DNA from: CAYFQB01 sp964345225
Lineage (GTDB): Bacteria > Nitrospirota > Thermodesulfovibrionia > Thermodesulfovibrionales > UBA6898
NCBI GenBank assembly: GCA_964345225.1
Contig: CAYFQB010000017.1
Coordinates: 1-64,000 of the forward strand
DNA length: 64,000 bases
Direction of reading: 5' to 3'
Positions 53,275 to 61,957 of this stretch are shown here, one piece after another. The notes under the pieces were generated by a model, which was not told where the DNA came from, made no database searches, and was given only the letters and a program-made list of their open reading frames with translations. The number at the start of each line of letters is the position of its first letter. Position 1 is the stretch's first letter. The translations under genes and the position numbers were made by a program.

Positions 53275-54482
53275 AGTTCAATACCTTTAATCTTTGCAAC
53301 ATGCTGCACATCCTTGTCCCCACGACCGGAGAGATTAATAATTATTATGGTATCTTTTGAAAGCCCGGGAGCAATCTTTACCACCTCTGCAAGCGCATGT
53401 GCAGACTCAAGAGCCGGAATAATCCCTTCTGTTCTCGAAAGCAGCTCAAATGCATTAAGTGCTTCATTATCATCTGCAAATGTATATTCAACACGTCCTA
53501 AGTCCTTAAGTAATGAATGTTCAGGGCCTACTGAAGCATAGTCAAGACCCGCTGATACTGAATGTGTTCCAAGAACATTCCCATTATCGTCCTGCAGCAG
53601 ATAGCTTTTGCATCCCTGGAATATGCCCAAGGATCCACCCGCGAATCTCGCAGCATGCTCCCCTGTTTCTATACCTCTTCCTCCTGCCTCAACACCTATC
53701 ATCTTTATATGCTGTGTGTCGGTTGATGGATGATGAGTCAAAAAGGTATGAAACAGTCCCATCGCATTACTTCCACCTCCAACACAAGCAATAAGATAAT
53801 CCGGCAGTCGCTTTTCCGCCTCGAGAATCTGTTTCTTGGCCTCTTTGCCGATGATTGACTGAAAATCTCTTACCATGGCAGGGAAAGGATGCGGCCCAAA
53901 AACGGTACCCAGAACATAATGTGTTGTCCTAACGTTAGTAGTCCAGTCTCGCAAAGCTTCATTAATAGCATCCTTCAATGTCTTTGAACCTGCAGGAACC
54001 TCTATCACACTTGCACCGAGGAGTTTCATCCTGAAGACATTCAGGGACTGCCTCACTATGTCCTCTGAACCCATATATATCTCGCACTCAAGGCCAGCCA
54101 GTGCCGCACCAGTTGCGGTTGCAACACCGTGCTGTCCTGCACCTGTTTCTGCAATCAACCTCTTCTTGTTCATTCTCTTTGCCAGAATGGCCTGCCCCAG
54201 TGCATTGTTTATCTTATGTGCACCGGTGTGTGCAAGGTCTTCGCGCTTGAGATAGATCTTTGCCCCGCCAAGCTCTTCTGTTAATCTGCCGGCAAAATAA
54301 AGTGGAGTAGGCCTTCCGATATAAGTTTTCTGCAGATATGCAATTTCTTTCTGAAATTCCTTATCCTTTTTTGATGCGTAATATGCCTTTTCCAACTCAT
54401 CAAGCGCAGGCATCAGGGTCTCCGGGACAAACCGTCCTCCATATTTTCCAAAATAGCCTTTTTTGTCTGGTAATATTTTTAT
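53271..54482 (-). CDS. trpB: tryptophan synthase beta chain, probable non-AUG start
   Basis: PLP enzyme that joins indole and serine. PLP Lys lies in HTGAHKINNALGQA; GGGSNAMG binds the phosphate. The frame is open to a TTG at 54575, but the family begins at KILPDKKGYFGKYGGRFVPE. Just before that point is GGGAGG (54489-54494) and, 6 nt on, an ATA (54480-54482) but no ATG, GTG or TTG. A TATAAT lies at 54520-54525, inside the longer reading, which supports the short form. I place the start at ATA 54482, giving 403 residues, the normal size. A sequencing change ATG to ATA is also possible. Confidence 0.93.
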   Translation of the reverse strand: MKILPDKKGYFGKYGGRFVPETLMPALDELEKAYYASKKDKEFQKEIAYLQKTYIGRPTPLYFAGRLTEELGGAKIYLKREDLAHTGAHKINNALGQAILAKRMNKKRLIAETGAGQHGVATATGAALAGLECEIYMGSEDIVRQSLNVFRMKLLGASVIEVPAGSKTLKDAINEALRDWTTNVRTTHYVLGTVFGPHPFPAMVRDFQSIIGKEAKKQILEAEKRLPDYLIACVGGGSNAMGLFHTFLTHHPSTDTQHIKMIGVEAGGRGIETGEHAARFAGGSLGIFQGCKSYLLQDDNGNVLGTHSVSAGLDYASVGPEHSLLKDLGRVEYTFADDNEALNAFELLSRTEGIIPALESAHALAEVVKIAPGLSKDTIIIINLSGRGDKDVQHVAKIKGIEL

Positions 54483-54519
54483 CTTATACCTCCCAACCTG
54501 CCTATAAGGATAATCTATT

Positions 54520-54525
54520 ATTATA
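54520..54525 (-). promoter_or_regulatory. -10 box of a likely trpB promoter
   Basis: Minus-strand TATAAT at 54520-54525 with a weak -35 (TTAAAG) at 17 nt. Transcription would start near 54513, about 20 nt before the GGGAGG ribosome site of trpB. Confidence 0.45.
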
Positions 54526-54757
54526 TTTTTTACAAAGTAATACTTTAAAATCAATATATTATATCCCAAAAACAATAAATAATATATGTTTAAAAATAGG
54601 ATATGATCACAATTAGTTGTTAAAAGGATTCGAGGTCAAAACGACCTTGACCCCTTGACTCCTTAATTGCTGATCTCTCTTCGAGTCGTAGACTGCATAT
54701 ACACCTGCTCTTTTTATACTAAAATGCATTTTTCGGGTTGACGATTTTATAATCTCT

Positions 54758-54786
54758 TTGACACTTACGTGCCAATTTTTTATACT
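54758..54786 (+). promoter_or_regulatory. promoter for the DUF3842-cooT pair, likely leaderless
   Basis: TTGACA (54758-54763), exact 17-nt spacer, TATACT (54781-54786). The ATG begins only 7 nt after the -10 box, so the expected transcription start falls on or next to the A of the start codon. Confidence 0.7.
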
Positions 54787-54792
54787 TCAAAT

Positions 54793-55209
54793 ATGTTCAA
54801 ACTTGCAGTCATAGACGGTCAGGGTGGCGGGATTGGAAGCCTGATAGTAAAAAGACTCCGGGAAGAATTTAAAGATACAATAGAGATAATAGCACTCGGC
54901 ACAAACTCGGCTGCCACCTCGGCAATGATGAAATCAAGGGCAAACAAAGGGGCAACCGGAGAAAATGCAATCATATGGAATTCAGAGAGAGTTGATATGA
55001 TAATAGGACCTCTAAGCATTACCTTCCCGAATGCAATGCTAGGAGAAGTAACCGCAAAAATGGCCTCTGCTATAGTTTCATCCAAGGCAACCAGGATTCT
55101 GCTTCCTATAAACCAGGAAGGAATTGATATTGTGGGTGTAAAAAAAGAACCACTCCCTCATTTAATTGAACATACTATTACGAAGATAAAGGAGATTAAA
55201 AATGTGTGA
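54793..55209 (+). CDS. DUF3842 family protein
   Basis: A 138-residue protein beginning MFKLAVIDGQGGGIGSLIVK, the DUF3842 signature. It is a Rossmann-like glycine-rich loop (9-14), with a second conserved block GTNSAATSAMMKSRANKGATGEN cut here to landmarks GTNSAAT (about 38-44) and GATGENAI (about 55-62), and a closing PLPHLI region. Function unknown. I prefer ATG 54793; a GTG at 54769 is in frame but lies upstream of the -10 box, so it would not be transcribed. It overlaps the CooT-like gene by 8 nt. Confidence 0.85.
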   Translation: MFKLAVIDGQGGGIGSLIVKRLREEFKDTIEIIALGTNSAATSAMMKSRANKGATGENAIIWNSERVDMIIGPLSITFPNAMLGEVTAKMASAIVSSKATRILLPINQEGIDIVGVKKEPLPHLIEHTITKIKEIKNV

Positions 55210-55390
55210 GGCTAATGCTTATATTTACAAAGACGGCAAAGAAGAACTCTATCTCGAAAATGTCGACATTATGAAACCTGAAGAGGGAAAGATATTCTTT
55301 AAAAACCTTTTCGGTGAACAGAGGATCTTCGAGGGAGAGATAAAAGAGATTTCACTTCTGAAGCACAAGATAGTGCTTGAAGAGAAGTAG
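55202..55390 (+). CDS. cooT: CooT-family nickel-binding protein
   Basis: A 62-residue beta-rich protein with the family pattern MCEANAYIY at the start and IKEISLLKHKIVLEE at the end. In CooT of Rhodospirillum rubrum, Cys2 binds nickel for CO dehydrogenase maturation; Cys2 is present here. The start overlaps the DUF3842 gene by 8 nt. Genes of this family also occur away from CODH, so nickel handling is likely but the target enzyme is not known. Confidence 0.82.
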   Translation: MCEANAYIYKDGKEELYLENVDIMKPEEGKIFFKNLFGEQRIFEGEIKEISLLKHKIVLEEK

Positions 55391-55530
55391 ATTTTAAGAA
55401 CGCCTGAGCATTCTGTCAAATGAGCCGTAGTACTGTAGAAAAATATCGCAGTAAGTGTTAGCCTCAGCGAACCCCGATTTATAGGGTAAAGATACCCCTG
55501 TCTCTTTTTACAATTGGAACTTAGTTCGCT

Positions 55531-56325
55531 ATGAATAAAACCTGGCGTCTTATAGATTCCGGCCCTTGCAGTGCCTATCATAATATGGCACTTGATGAGG
55601 CAATTGCGACTTATGTCAGAAAGGGCATCTCGCTGCCTACATTGAGGCTTTATGAATGGGACAGGCCTTCTCTGAGTCTTGGCCGCTTTCAAGGGGCATC
55701 AGGGATTAATGTTGAATACTGCAACGACAATAAAATACCGATAGTCAGAAGACCGACAGGCGGAAGGGCCATACTACATGACAAAGAACTGACTTACAGC
55801 TTTTCTGCCAGAACCGATGAGCAGCCGTTTTCAAAAGGCCTTAACGACAGCTACAAGACAATAAGTGCTGCTTTAGCTCTCGCGTTCAAAAAAACCGGTA
55901 TACATGCAGAACCGAAGAAACATAGAGAAAAAGGCAGGGTTCTTGTCAGAAGCCCTCTGTGTTTCCTTTCGAGTTCATTTGGAGAAATTCTCATAAATAA
56001 CAAGAAGGCTATCGGCTCTTCACAGAAACGCTGGAAAGATGGTTTGCTTCAGCAGGGCTCCATACCTTATATATATAATGAAGAGATATTGCTCAACATA
56101 TTCGGGACAGAAAAAACATCTTCACTAAAACTTTGTTCGATAGGTATCAAAGAGGTTCTGCCAGAGTTCACTGAAAGCGAGTTTAAAAGAATGATCTCCG
56201 TCTCTTTTGAGGAGACCTTCGGGATTAGGCTTGTTCTTTCTCATCCCTCTCAGGAGGAGTCTCTTCTTGCACGTGATCTTGAGGATCAGAAATATACTTT
56301 ACACCTGTGGAACCTTCGGCACTAA
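55531..56325 (+). CDS. lipoate-protein ligase / octanoyltransferase (LplA/LipM family)
   Basis: Attaches lipoyl or octanoyl groups to the E2 and GcvH proteins. Residues 73-84 hold RRPTGGRAILHD, the family signature; Cys144 in SPLCFLSSS is at the catalytic-Cys position of LipM, and IGSSQKR (161-167) closes the site. At 264 residues it is LipM-size. Cys144 favours octanoyltransferase over ATP-using LplA. Its last 101 nt overlap the convergent membrane-protein gene. Confidence 0.87.
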   Translation: MNKTWRLIDSGPCSAYHNMALDEAIATYVRKGISLPTLRLYEWDRPSLSLGRFQGASGINVEYCNDNKIPIVRRPTGGRAILHDKELTYSFSARTDEQPFSKGLNDSYKTISAALALAFKKTGIHAEPKKHREKGRVLVRSPLCFLSSSFGEILINNKKAIGSSQKRWKDGLLQQGSIPYIYNEEILLNIFGTEKTSSLKLCSIGIKEVLPEFTESEFKRMISVSFEETFGIRLVLSHPSQEESLLARDLEDQKYTLHLWNLRH

Positions 56326-57265
56326 CCTCTTCAACTGTTTCAGGAACAGCCACTTCCTTTTTAACCTCTGAATCAAAATAATAAATGAATATAACAGCAA
56401 TTATCACAAGGCCAAGGTAGCTCTGAACTGCATATGTCATTACCTGAATGGGTAACGATATTATGGCACCAACAATCGGTATCATGTTAAGGGGGTAGGT
56501 TATAAGCATCAGTATAAAACTTACGATAAAATATCCAGCCAGGAGAAGGACATAAAGCCAGAAAGCGTAATGTTTGTTCCATATAAATTTTAACGCTCCC
56601 TTTAAGGAATTAAATGATCCTTCACCTTTGAAAAAAATTCCGGCAATTCCATACATTGTCAAAGCAAGGGTAAAGAGAATTATGCTTAACGAAACCAGTA
56701 CCCCTATCATGGAGAAGAAAATCCCCAGGAAAAGTGCGAGTGTTGAATCCTGGGTTTTGGCAATGGTCACAATTGCTGCAATACCAGCGGCTATCAGGCA
56801 TATGATGATGGTAACTGCTATATACACCAATCCAATTAAAAGAAAAAACCATATCAGAGGAAAAAATATCTTTCCCGCCTCACTGAAAAATGCACGCATG
56901 CTGAATTTTAAGGACGGGTCAAGAATACTTCTGCCGATAAAACCTGCTGAACCGCCTAATACATAAAGCCATATGGTTGTTGCCACCAGTATGTATATAA
57001 GAATGCTTGAAATAACAATCAGAACAAGACCCAGATATTTTGTAAATAATTCAGAAGGATTACTAAATTGGCCAAGGATATCTTTAGTATCCGTAAGCCC
57101 TGCGATATCCATCCCTAATGCAATAAATGCTATAACAACAGGGATGCCTACAAGTATGAAAACGGCCAGGCAATTGATTAGCATCGTGACTACCTGAACC
57201 ACAACAAGCTGCCACCTCTTGTTAATCAAACTGAATCCGCTCTTGATAGCCTCAGAAAAAGTCAT
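56225..57265 (-). CDS. polytopic membrane protein, unknown
   Basis: A 346-residue protein with about six hydrophobic segments in two clusters (about 20-50, 75-110, 130-170, 180-215, 240-265, 275-305) and a very acidic C-terminal tail (about 307-346, rich in Glu and Pro). Small N-terminal block MTFSEAIKSGFSLINKRW resembles membrane proteins annotated as glycerophosphoryl diester phosphodiesterase-like membrane domains, but I cannot name it. The acidic tail is encoded over the end of the lipoyl transferase gene on the opposite strand. Confidence 0.75.
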   Translation of the reverse strand: MTFSEAIKSGFSLINKRWQLVVVQVVTMLINCLAVFILVGIPVVIAFIALGMDIAGLTDTKDILGQFSNPSELFTKYLGLVLIVISSILIYILVATTIWLYVLGGSAGFIGRSILDPSLKFSMRAFFSEAGKIFFPLIWFFLLIGLVYIAVTIIICLIAAGIAAIVTIAKTQDSTLALFLGIFFSMIGVLVSLSIILFTLALTMYGIAGIFFKGEGSFNSLKGALKFIWNKHYAFWLYVLLLAGYFIVSFILMLITYPLNMIPIVGAIISLPIQVMTYAVQSYLGLVIIAVIFIYYFDSEVKKEVAVPETVEEVSAEGSTGVKYISDPQDHVQEETPPERDEKEQA

Positions 57266-57305
57266 TTATTCTCCTTTTAACTATAAGCGTCTATTGTATT
57301 TTCCA

Positions 57306-59264
57306 TTATACATCCTCCACAACAATCTCTTCAAAACAGTCTTCGGGAATTTCCTTTATGAATCTTGATGGTCTTAAAAATCCAATGGCGTTCCAGTCCT
57401 CTGCAGCAACAGGGTAGCAAAGGTAAAGCGCTCCTTTTGCCCTTGTTGTACTTACATAAAAAAGTCTCCTCTCCTCCTCTTCATCATCGTTCTTCAGGGC
57501 TTTTGCAGATGGGAACCTGCCATCATTCAGGCCTATTATAAATACCACTTCCCATTCAAGGCCCTTTGCCTGATGTACAGTTGAAAGAACGACCTTCCCG
57601 TCGAATTCTTCCCCCGCTTCTGCTTCAGCATCTGTTACACCCTGAAGTGCCAGATCGCTCAAAAATGTCTCAAGGGAGTCATACCTCAATGCAAATCTCC
57701 TCATCTGCTCAATGTCCTCTATTCGCATCTCGGCATTGGGATAATGGCTGTAAAGGTGCTCCTCATACCCATGCCTTAAAATGCAATCTATTGCTTCAGA
57801 AGGCATTGAATAATATCTTTCATTATTCAGTTCCCTTAACATATCTAGAAAAAGATTGAAGCCTTCTACAGCCTTTCTCGGTATCAATCTGTAAGCATCG
57901 AATATCGAATCAACCGGTCTTTCTGAGGCTTCAATAAAATTCCATAATTTACCTGCTGTAATGTTGCCTATCCCCGGTATGAGTTTCAGAATCCTCTTCC
58001 AGCTTATCTCATCGTGTTGATTAACGATGACCCTCAAGAACGATAGTATGTCTTTTATATGTGCCTGCTCAAAAAACTTCAGCCCTGACCTTACCTCAAA
58101 AGGTATCCCCCTTTTCTGAAACTCCATCTGCAACTCCATAGACTGGTAATGTGACCTGTACAGAACCGCTATCTCATCAAAAGACCTGCCGTCTGAGTTC
58201 AGATCAATCACAACCGAAGCAACATACTCTGCCTGTTCAAAAATATCCTTCAACGGCACAATATTGGGAACTTCTCCAGATTTTAAGACAGAATGAAGTT
58301 CTTTGCTGAACTGCTGCTTATTATTGGATATGATCTGATTGGCCAATCTGAGTATTTCAGGAGTTGACCTGTAGTTTGTGGTTAGTTTGAATATTGCCGT
58401 ATCTTTATATCTGTCAGGAAATCTGAGAATATTTTCGAAATCAGCGCCCCTGAATGAATAAATTGACTGAGCATCATCCCCGACAACCATTAAATTCATT
58501 GTTTCTCCCGCAATCAGATCAATGATCTCTGCCTGAAGTTTGTTGGTATCCTGATATTCATCTACGAGGATCTGTCTGAACTTCAATGAATAATATTCCC
58601 GTATGTTCTCATTTTCTTCAAGAATCATTTTCCACCTGACAAGAAGGTCGTCAAAGTCCACAAGATTCAGCGAAAGCTTCTTTTTTTCGTATATCTTCAC
58701 TATCTTTTTAACATAATCGAGCGTATTCACAAAATGAGGAAACCTACTGAGAACTATATCATCTATTCCAAGGCCTGTATTTTTAGTCAGGCTGCATATC
58801 TCTGAAAGAACAGCACCTTTCGGAAGGATGGTTCCTTTCTTATACACATCTGAAATGCATGCCTCAAAAAGCTCCCTTGTATCTTCCCTGTCGAGGATGG
58901 AAAATCCCTCCCTGTAACCTGCAAGAAGATAATGTCTTCTTAGTATCAGGTTGCCTATATGATGAAAGGTTCCGCCCAGTAATCCCTGAATATTCCTCCC
59001 TATCAACTGCTCCACCCTCCTCATCATCTCTTTTGCAGCCTTGTTAGTAAATGTCAAAAGCAGAATATTCTCAGGACTTATTCCGGTCTCTATAAGCCAG
59101 GCAACTCTGTAAGTCACAACTCTTGTCTTTCCTGTACCTGCACCTGCCAGTACAAGTGCCGGCCCGTTCTGATGCATTACAGCAGTATACTGTTCAGGAT
59201 TAAGCTCTCTACTGTAATCCACCTTAAGGGCTGGGGATTCTCTGTGCAGATAGTACTTCTTCAT
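57306..59264 (-). CDS. superfamily 1 ATP-dependent DNA helicase (PcrA/UvrD/Rep)
   Basis: A 652-residue 3'-5' DNA helicase for repair or replication. Motif Ia/I: LVLAGAGTGKTRVV (about 36-49); Ia TFTNKAAKEM; II VDEYQDTN (about 232-239); III GDDAQSIYSFRGA; IV YRSTPEIL; V VLSTVHQAKGLEWEVVF; VI RRLFYVSTTRAK. Length is a bit short of UvrD (about 720), lacking the C-terminal RNAP-interaction tail. The exact subfamily (PcrA, UvrD or Rep) is unclear. Confidence 0.93.
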   Translation of the reverse strand: MKKYYLHRESPALKVDYSRELNPEQYTAVMHQNGPALVLAGAGTGKTRVVTYRVAWLIETGISPENILLLTFTNKAAKEMMRRVEQLIGRNIQGLLGGTFHHIGNLILRRHYLLAGYREGFSILDREDTRELFEACISDVYKKGTILPKGAVLSEICSLTKNTGLGIDDIVLSRFPHFVNTLDYVKKIVKIYEKKKLSLNLVDFDDLLVRWKMILEENENIREYYSLKFRQILVDEYQDTNKLQAEIIDLIAGETMNLMVVGDDAQSIYSFRGADFENILRFPDRYKDTAIFKLTTNYRSTPEILRLANQIISNNKQQFSKELHSVLKSGEVPNIVPLKDIFEQAEYVASVVIDLNSDGRSFDEIAVLYRSHYQSMELQMEFQKRGIPFEVRSGLKFFEQAHIKDILSFLRVIVNQHDEISWKRILKLIPGIGNITAGKLWNFIEASERPVDSIFDAYRLIPRKAVEGFNLFLDMLRELNNERYYSMPSEAIDCILRHGYEEHLYSHYPNAEMRIEDIEQMRRFALRYDSLETFLSDLALQGVTDAEAEAGEEFDGKVVLSTVHQAKGLEWEVVFIIGLNDGRFPSAKALKNDDEEEERRLFYVSTTRAKGALYLCYPVAAEDWNAIGFLRPSRFIKEIPEDCFEEIVVEDV

Positions 59265-59384
59265 TCATGATATTTTAACAAACACTGCAACTTTTATATT
59301 TAGAAAATCACGATCATAAAAAATTGGTTCTTTTCCAATTTGGTTGCCGGAAAAGTAATTTACCAAATCCGTTTTAAAAAGCAT

Positions 59385-59700
59385 GGATCATGGTGCAGGG
59401 CGCATAGCACAATAGGTTACGTCATACGGTTACGGTTACGAGGCCCGTTTACTCTTCGCATGGCGCATGGCGCTCGGCGCATAGCGTTCTTTTTTTACAC
59501 CTCACCCCTTACTCCTTACTTTTCACTCCTTACTTTTTACTCCTTACTTTCCTTTGCCTACTCCTTACTTTTCACTTTTAACGTTTACTCGCCTCTAGTT
59601 TTCAATCTTCAATATTCAATTTTCAATTTTCAATCCCTAAATCCCTGAATTCCTCAATTTTCAATTTTCAATTTTCAATTAACGATCTCCTCACTCCTTA
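59385..59700 (-). repeat. composite intergenic repeat D
   Basis: Between the helicase and yajC. On the opposite strand to repeats A, B and E: CGGTTACGGTTACGAGGCCC, GTTTACTCTTCGCATGGCGC and GCTCGGCGCATAGCGTTC (59435-59490), then TTACTCCTTACT arrays (59495-59575), then TTTTCAATTTTCAAT arrays (59598-59682). This occupies most of the 525-bp gap. No gene is visible. Confidence 0.8.
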
Positions 59701-59761
59701 TCTTGATAAAAAAACCTTAAAGAAGGTATATTACATAATTAATCTTTTCTCTCCTCGGCGA

Positions 59762-59777
59762 GTCTGCCGAGGCAGAC
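59762..59777 (+). promoter_or_regulatory. hairpin abutting the yajC ribosome-binding site
   Basis: GTCTGCCGAGGCAGAC forms a 6-bp stem with a 4-nt loop. AGGAGG of the Shine-Dalgarno follows at once (59778-59783), with ATG at 59790. The hairpin could affect ribosome loading. Confidence 0.6.
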
Positions 59778-59789
59778 AGGAGGTGTGAA

Positions 59790-60113
59790 ATGTTTACAGA
59801 TATAGCTTGGGCTATGGCACCAGCGCAGGGAGGCGAGGGGCAGGGCAGCGGATTAATAGGCTTTCTTCCTCTTGTTCTGATATTTGTTATATTTTATTTC
59901 CTGCTTATACGTCCCCAGCAGAAAAGGGCTAAAGATCATAGAACAATGATAGAAAATCTGAAAAAAGGCGATAAAGTAATAACATCAGGTGGATTGTATG
60001 GCGTAATAGAAGAAGTCCGGACTAATACTATTACAGTAAAGATCGCTGAAAATGTGAGAATTAAGCTCGGCAAGGCATACGTTGCCACAGTAAGACAGGC
60101 AGAAGATGATTAA
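59790..60113 (+). CDS. yajC: preprotein translocase subunit YajC
   Basis: Small partner of SecDF. The 107 residues have an N-terminal helix (about 25-45, FLPLVLIFVIFYFLLI) and the YajC core: RPQQKRAKDHRTMIENLKKG, GDKVITSGGLYG. It has the strong AGGAGGTG ribosome site. The 197-bp gap to secD shows no feature I recognise. The yajC-secD-secF order is the usual one. Confidence 0.94.
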   Translation: MFTDIAWAMAPAQGGEGQGSGLIGFLPLVLIFVIFYFLLIRPQQKRAKDHRTMIENLKKGDKVITSGGLYGVIEEVRTNTITVKIAENVRIKLGKAYVATVRQAEDD

Positions 60114-60310
60114 CTGTTCGGTCTTTTGTAATAAAATGCTATACAGTTCTTTCAATTTAATAAATATCTTGAGTTTTAATTTTTTTTCCTGAAAAGTTTG
60201 CGATTTGCAATCTGAAAGTAGCAGTCTGTGTTTATTTATCCATTTCTGGTTATGTCTGCGATATTCTCATTGTTAAATTTTGGTAATATTTCTCTAGTCG
60301 TGGAGGCTTA

Positions 60311-61933
60311 ATGAAAAAGGACGTTAGATGGAGATTCTCGCTAATTGCAATAACTGTTGTTATTGCTGTTATTTTCTTTCTTCCCAATACTCCTCTATTC
60401 AAATACATGCCTGAGTGGTGGCAGCAGAACTTGCCAAACAGGGGGATTGTCCTGGGGCTGGATCTGCAGGGCGGTATTCACCTTGAATTTGAAGTCGAAG
60501 GCGATAAGGCTGTTGAGTCAAATGTTGAAAGATATGCTTTTTATGTTAAAGAGACACTAAAGAAAAAAAAGCTTGAGGCTGAGGTAAAGAGAAACGGTAT
60601 AAATATCGAGATTTCCCCTAACAGCGCGGATATTGAAAACATGGTCAAAGAAGACTATCCAAATTTAGACATCGTCTCATCACGAGAGAATCTCATTCTC
60701 AAACTCTCAGACAGTGAATTCTCAAGAATAAAAGACAATGCTTCTGAACAGGCACTTGAGACTATACGTAACAGGATAGATCAGTTTGGAGTTGCTGAAC
60801 CAACAATTCACAGGCAGGGAGATAACGAAATAGTTGTGCAGCTGCCAGGGGTTAAAGACCCCAGGAGGGCAATAGATCTTATCGGTAAAACTGCACTTCT
60901 GGAGTTTAAGCTAGTTGATGATGAAGCATCTATTGCAGCCAAGTTACCGCAGATACTACCTCCGGGTGGAGAAGAAGAGTTATTAGCCGAATTTGCAGAC
61001 AAGATTCCCCCTAAAGATGAAATTCTGTTCTTGAAGGATAAAAACAGGCAGACGGGTGTTATTACTAAATCTCCCATACTGCTTAAGAAAAAGACCCTCC
61101 TGACCGGTGACCTCTTAAGCGAGGCAAGGGTCAACCTCGATTCCGAGTTCGGCGAGCCTTATGTATCAATATCCTTCAATTCTGAAGGCGCAAAACGCTT
61201 TGAAGAAATTACAGGCGCCAATGTCAAAAGGAGACTTGCGATAATCCTTGACAACTCTGTTTATTCAGCACCTGTCATCCAGGAAAAAATTTCCGGGGGC
61301 GATGCTAGGATAAGCGGGAGGTTCAGCATGGATGAAGCAAAGGACCTCGCCATTGTATTGAAGGCCGGTGCACTGCCAGCTCCTCTGAAGATGCTCCAGA
61401 ACGTTACTGTGGGCCCTTCGCTGGGCAGGGATTCTATCGAGGCAGGGAAGATCGCAGGCATAATTGCAACTATTCTTGTTGTTGTATTCATGATTATCTA
61501 TTACAGACTCTCAGGGGTTATTGCAGACTTTGCTCTGTCCCTGAATATTATACTTCTCCTGGGTGCAATGGCTTCACTTAAAGCAACTCTTACCCTTCCT
61601 GGAATTGCAGGCATAATACTCGCCATAGGAATGGCAGTCGACTCAAATGTACTTATGTTCGAAAGGATCAGAGAAGAGATAAGGACCGGGAAACCTCCTC
61701 GCTCTGCAATCGATTCAGGCTACAGCAAGGCATTCTGGACCATCTTCGATTCTCATGTAACAACATTAATCACAGCAGCGGTATTGTTTCAGTTCGGAAC
61801 AGGACCTATCAAGGGTTTTGCCGTAACCCTTAGTCTGGGAGTTGCGATTAACCTTTACACTGCACTTATCGGCACAAAATCTGTTTTTGACCTCATAACC
61901 AGCAGATACAAAATAGAGAAATTAAGCATATAG
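60311..61933 (+). CDS. secD: protein translocase subunit SecD
   Basis: Uses the proton-motive force to finish preprotein export. The 540 residues have the N-terminal helix, GLDLQGGIHLEF (about 49-60, the D1 motif), large periplasmic domain with RNRIDQFGVAEPTI and the GSGSL-type region, and C-terminal RND helices with GIAGIILAIGMAVDSNVLMFERIREE. Length is normal for the SecD of this type. SecF follows 24 nt downstream. Confidence 0.95.
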   Translation: MKKDVRWRFSLIAITVVIAVIFFLPNTPLFKYMPEWWQQNLPNRGIVLGLDLQGGIHLEFEVEGDKAVESNVERYAFYVKETLKKKKLEAEVKRNGINIEISPNSADIENMVKEDYPNLDIVSSRENLILKLSDSEFSRIKDNASEQALETIRNRIDQFGVAEPTIHRQGDNEIVVQLPGVKDPRRAIDLIGKTALLEFKLVDDEASIAAKLPQILPPGGEEELLAEFADKIPPKDEILFLKDKNRQTGVITKSPILLKKKTLLTGDLLSEARVNLDSEFGEPYVSISFNSEGAKRFEEITGANVKRRLAIILDNSVYSAPVIQEKISGGDARISGRFSMDEAKDLAIVLKAGALPAPLKMLQNVTVGPSLGRDSIEAGKIAGIIATILVVVFMIIYYRLSGVIADFALSLNIILLLGAMASLKATLTLPGIAGIILAIGMAVDSNVLMFERIREEIRTGKPPRSAIDSGYSKAFWTIFDSHVTTLITAAVLFQFGTGPIKGFAVTLSLGVAINLYTALIGTKSVFDLITSRYKIEKLSI

Positions 61934-61957
61934 ATTAATGACCTGTAAGGAGGCAGG

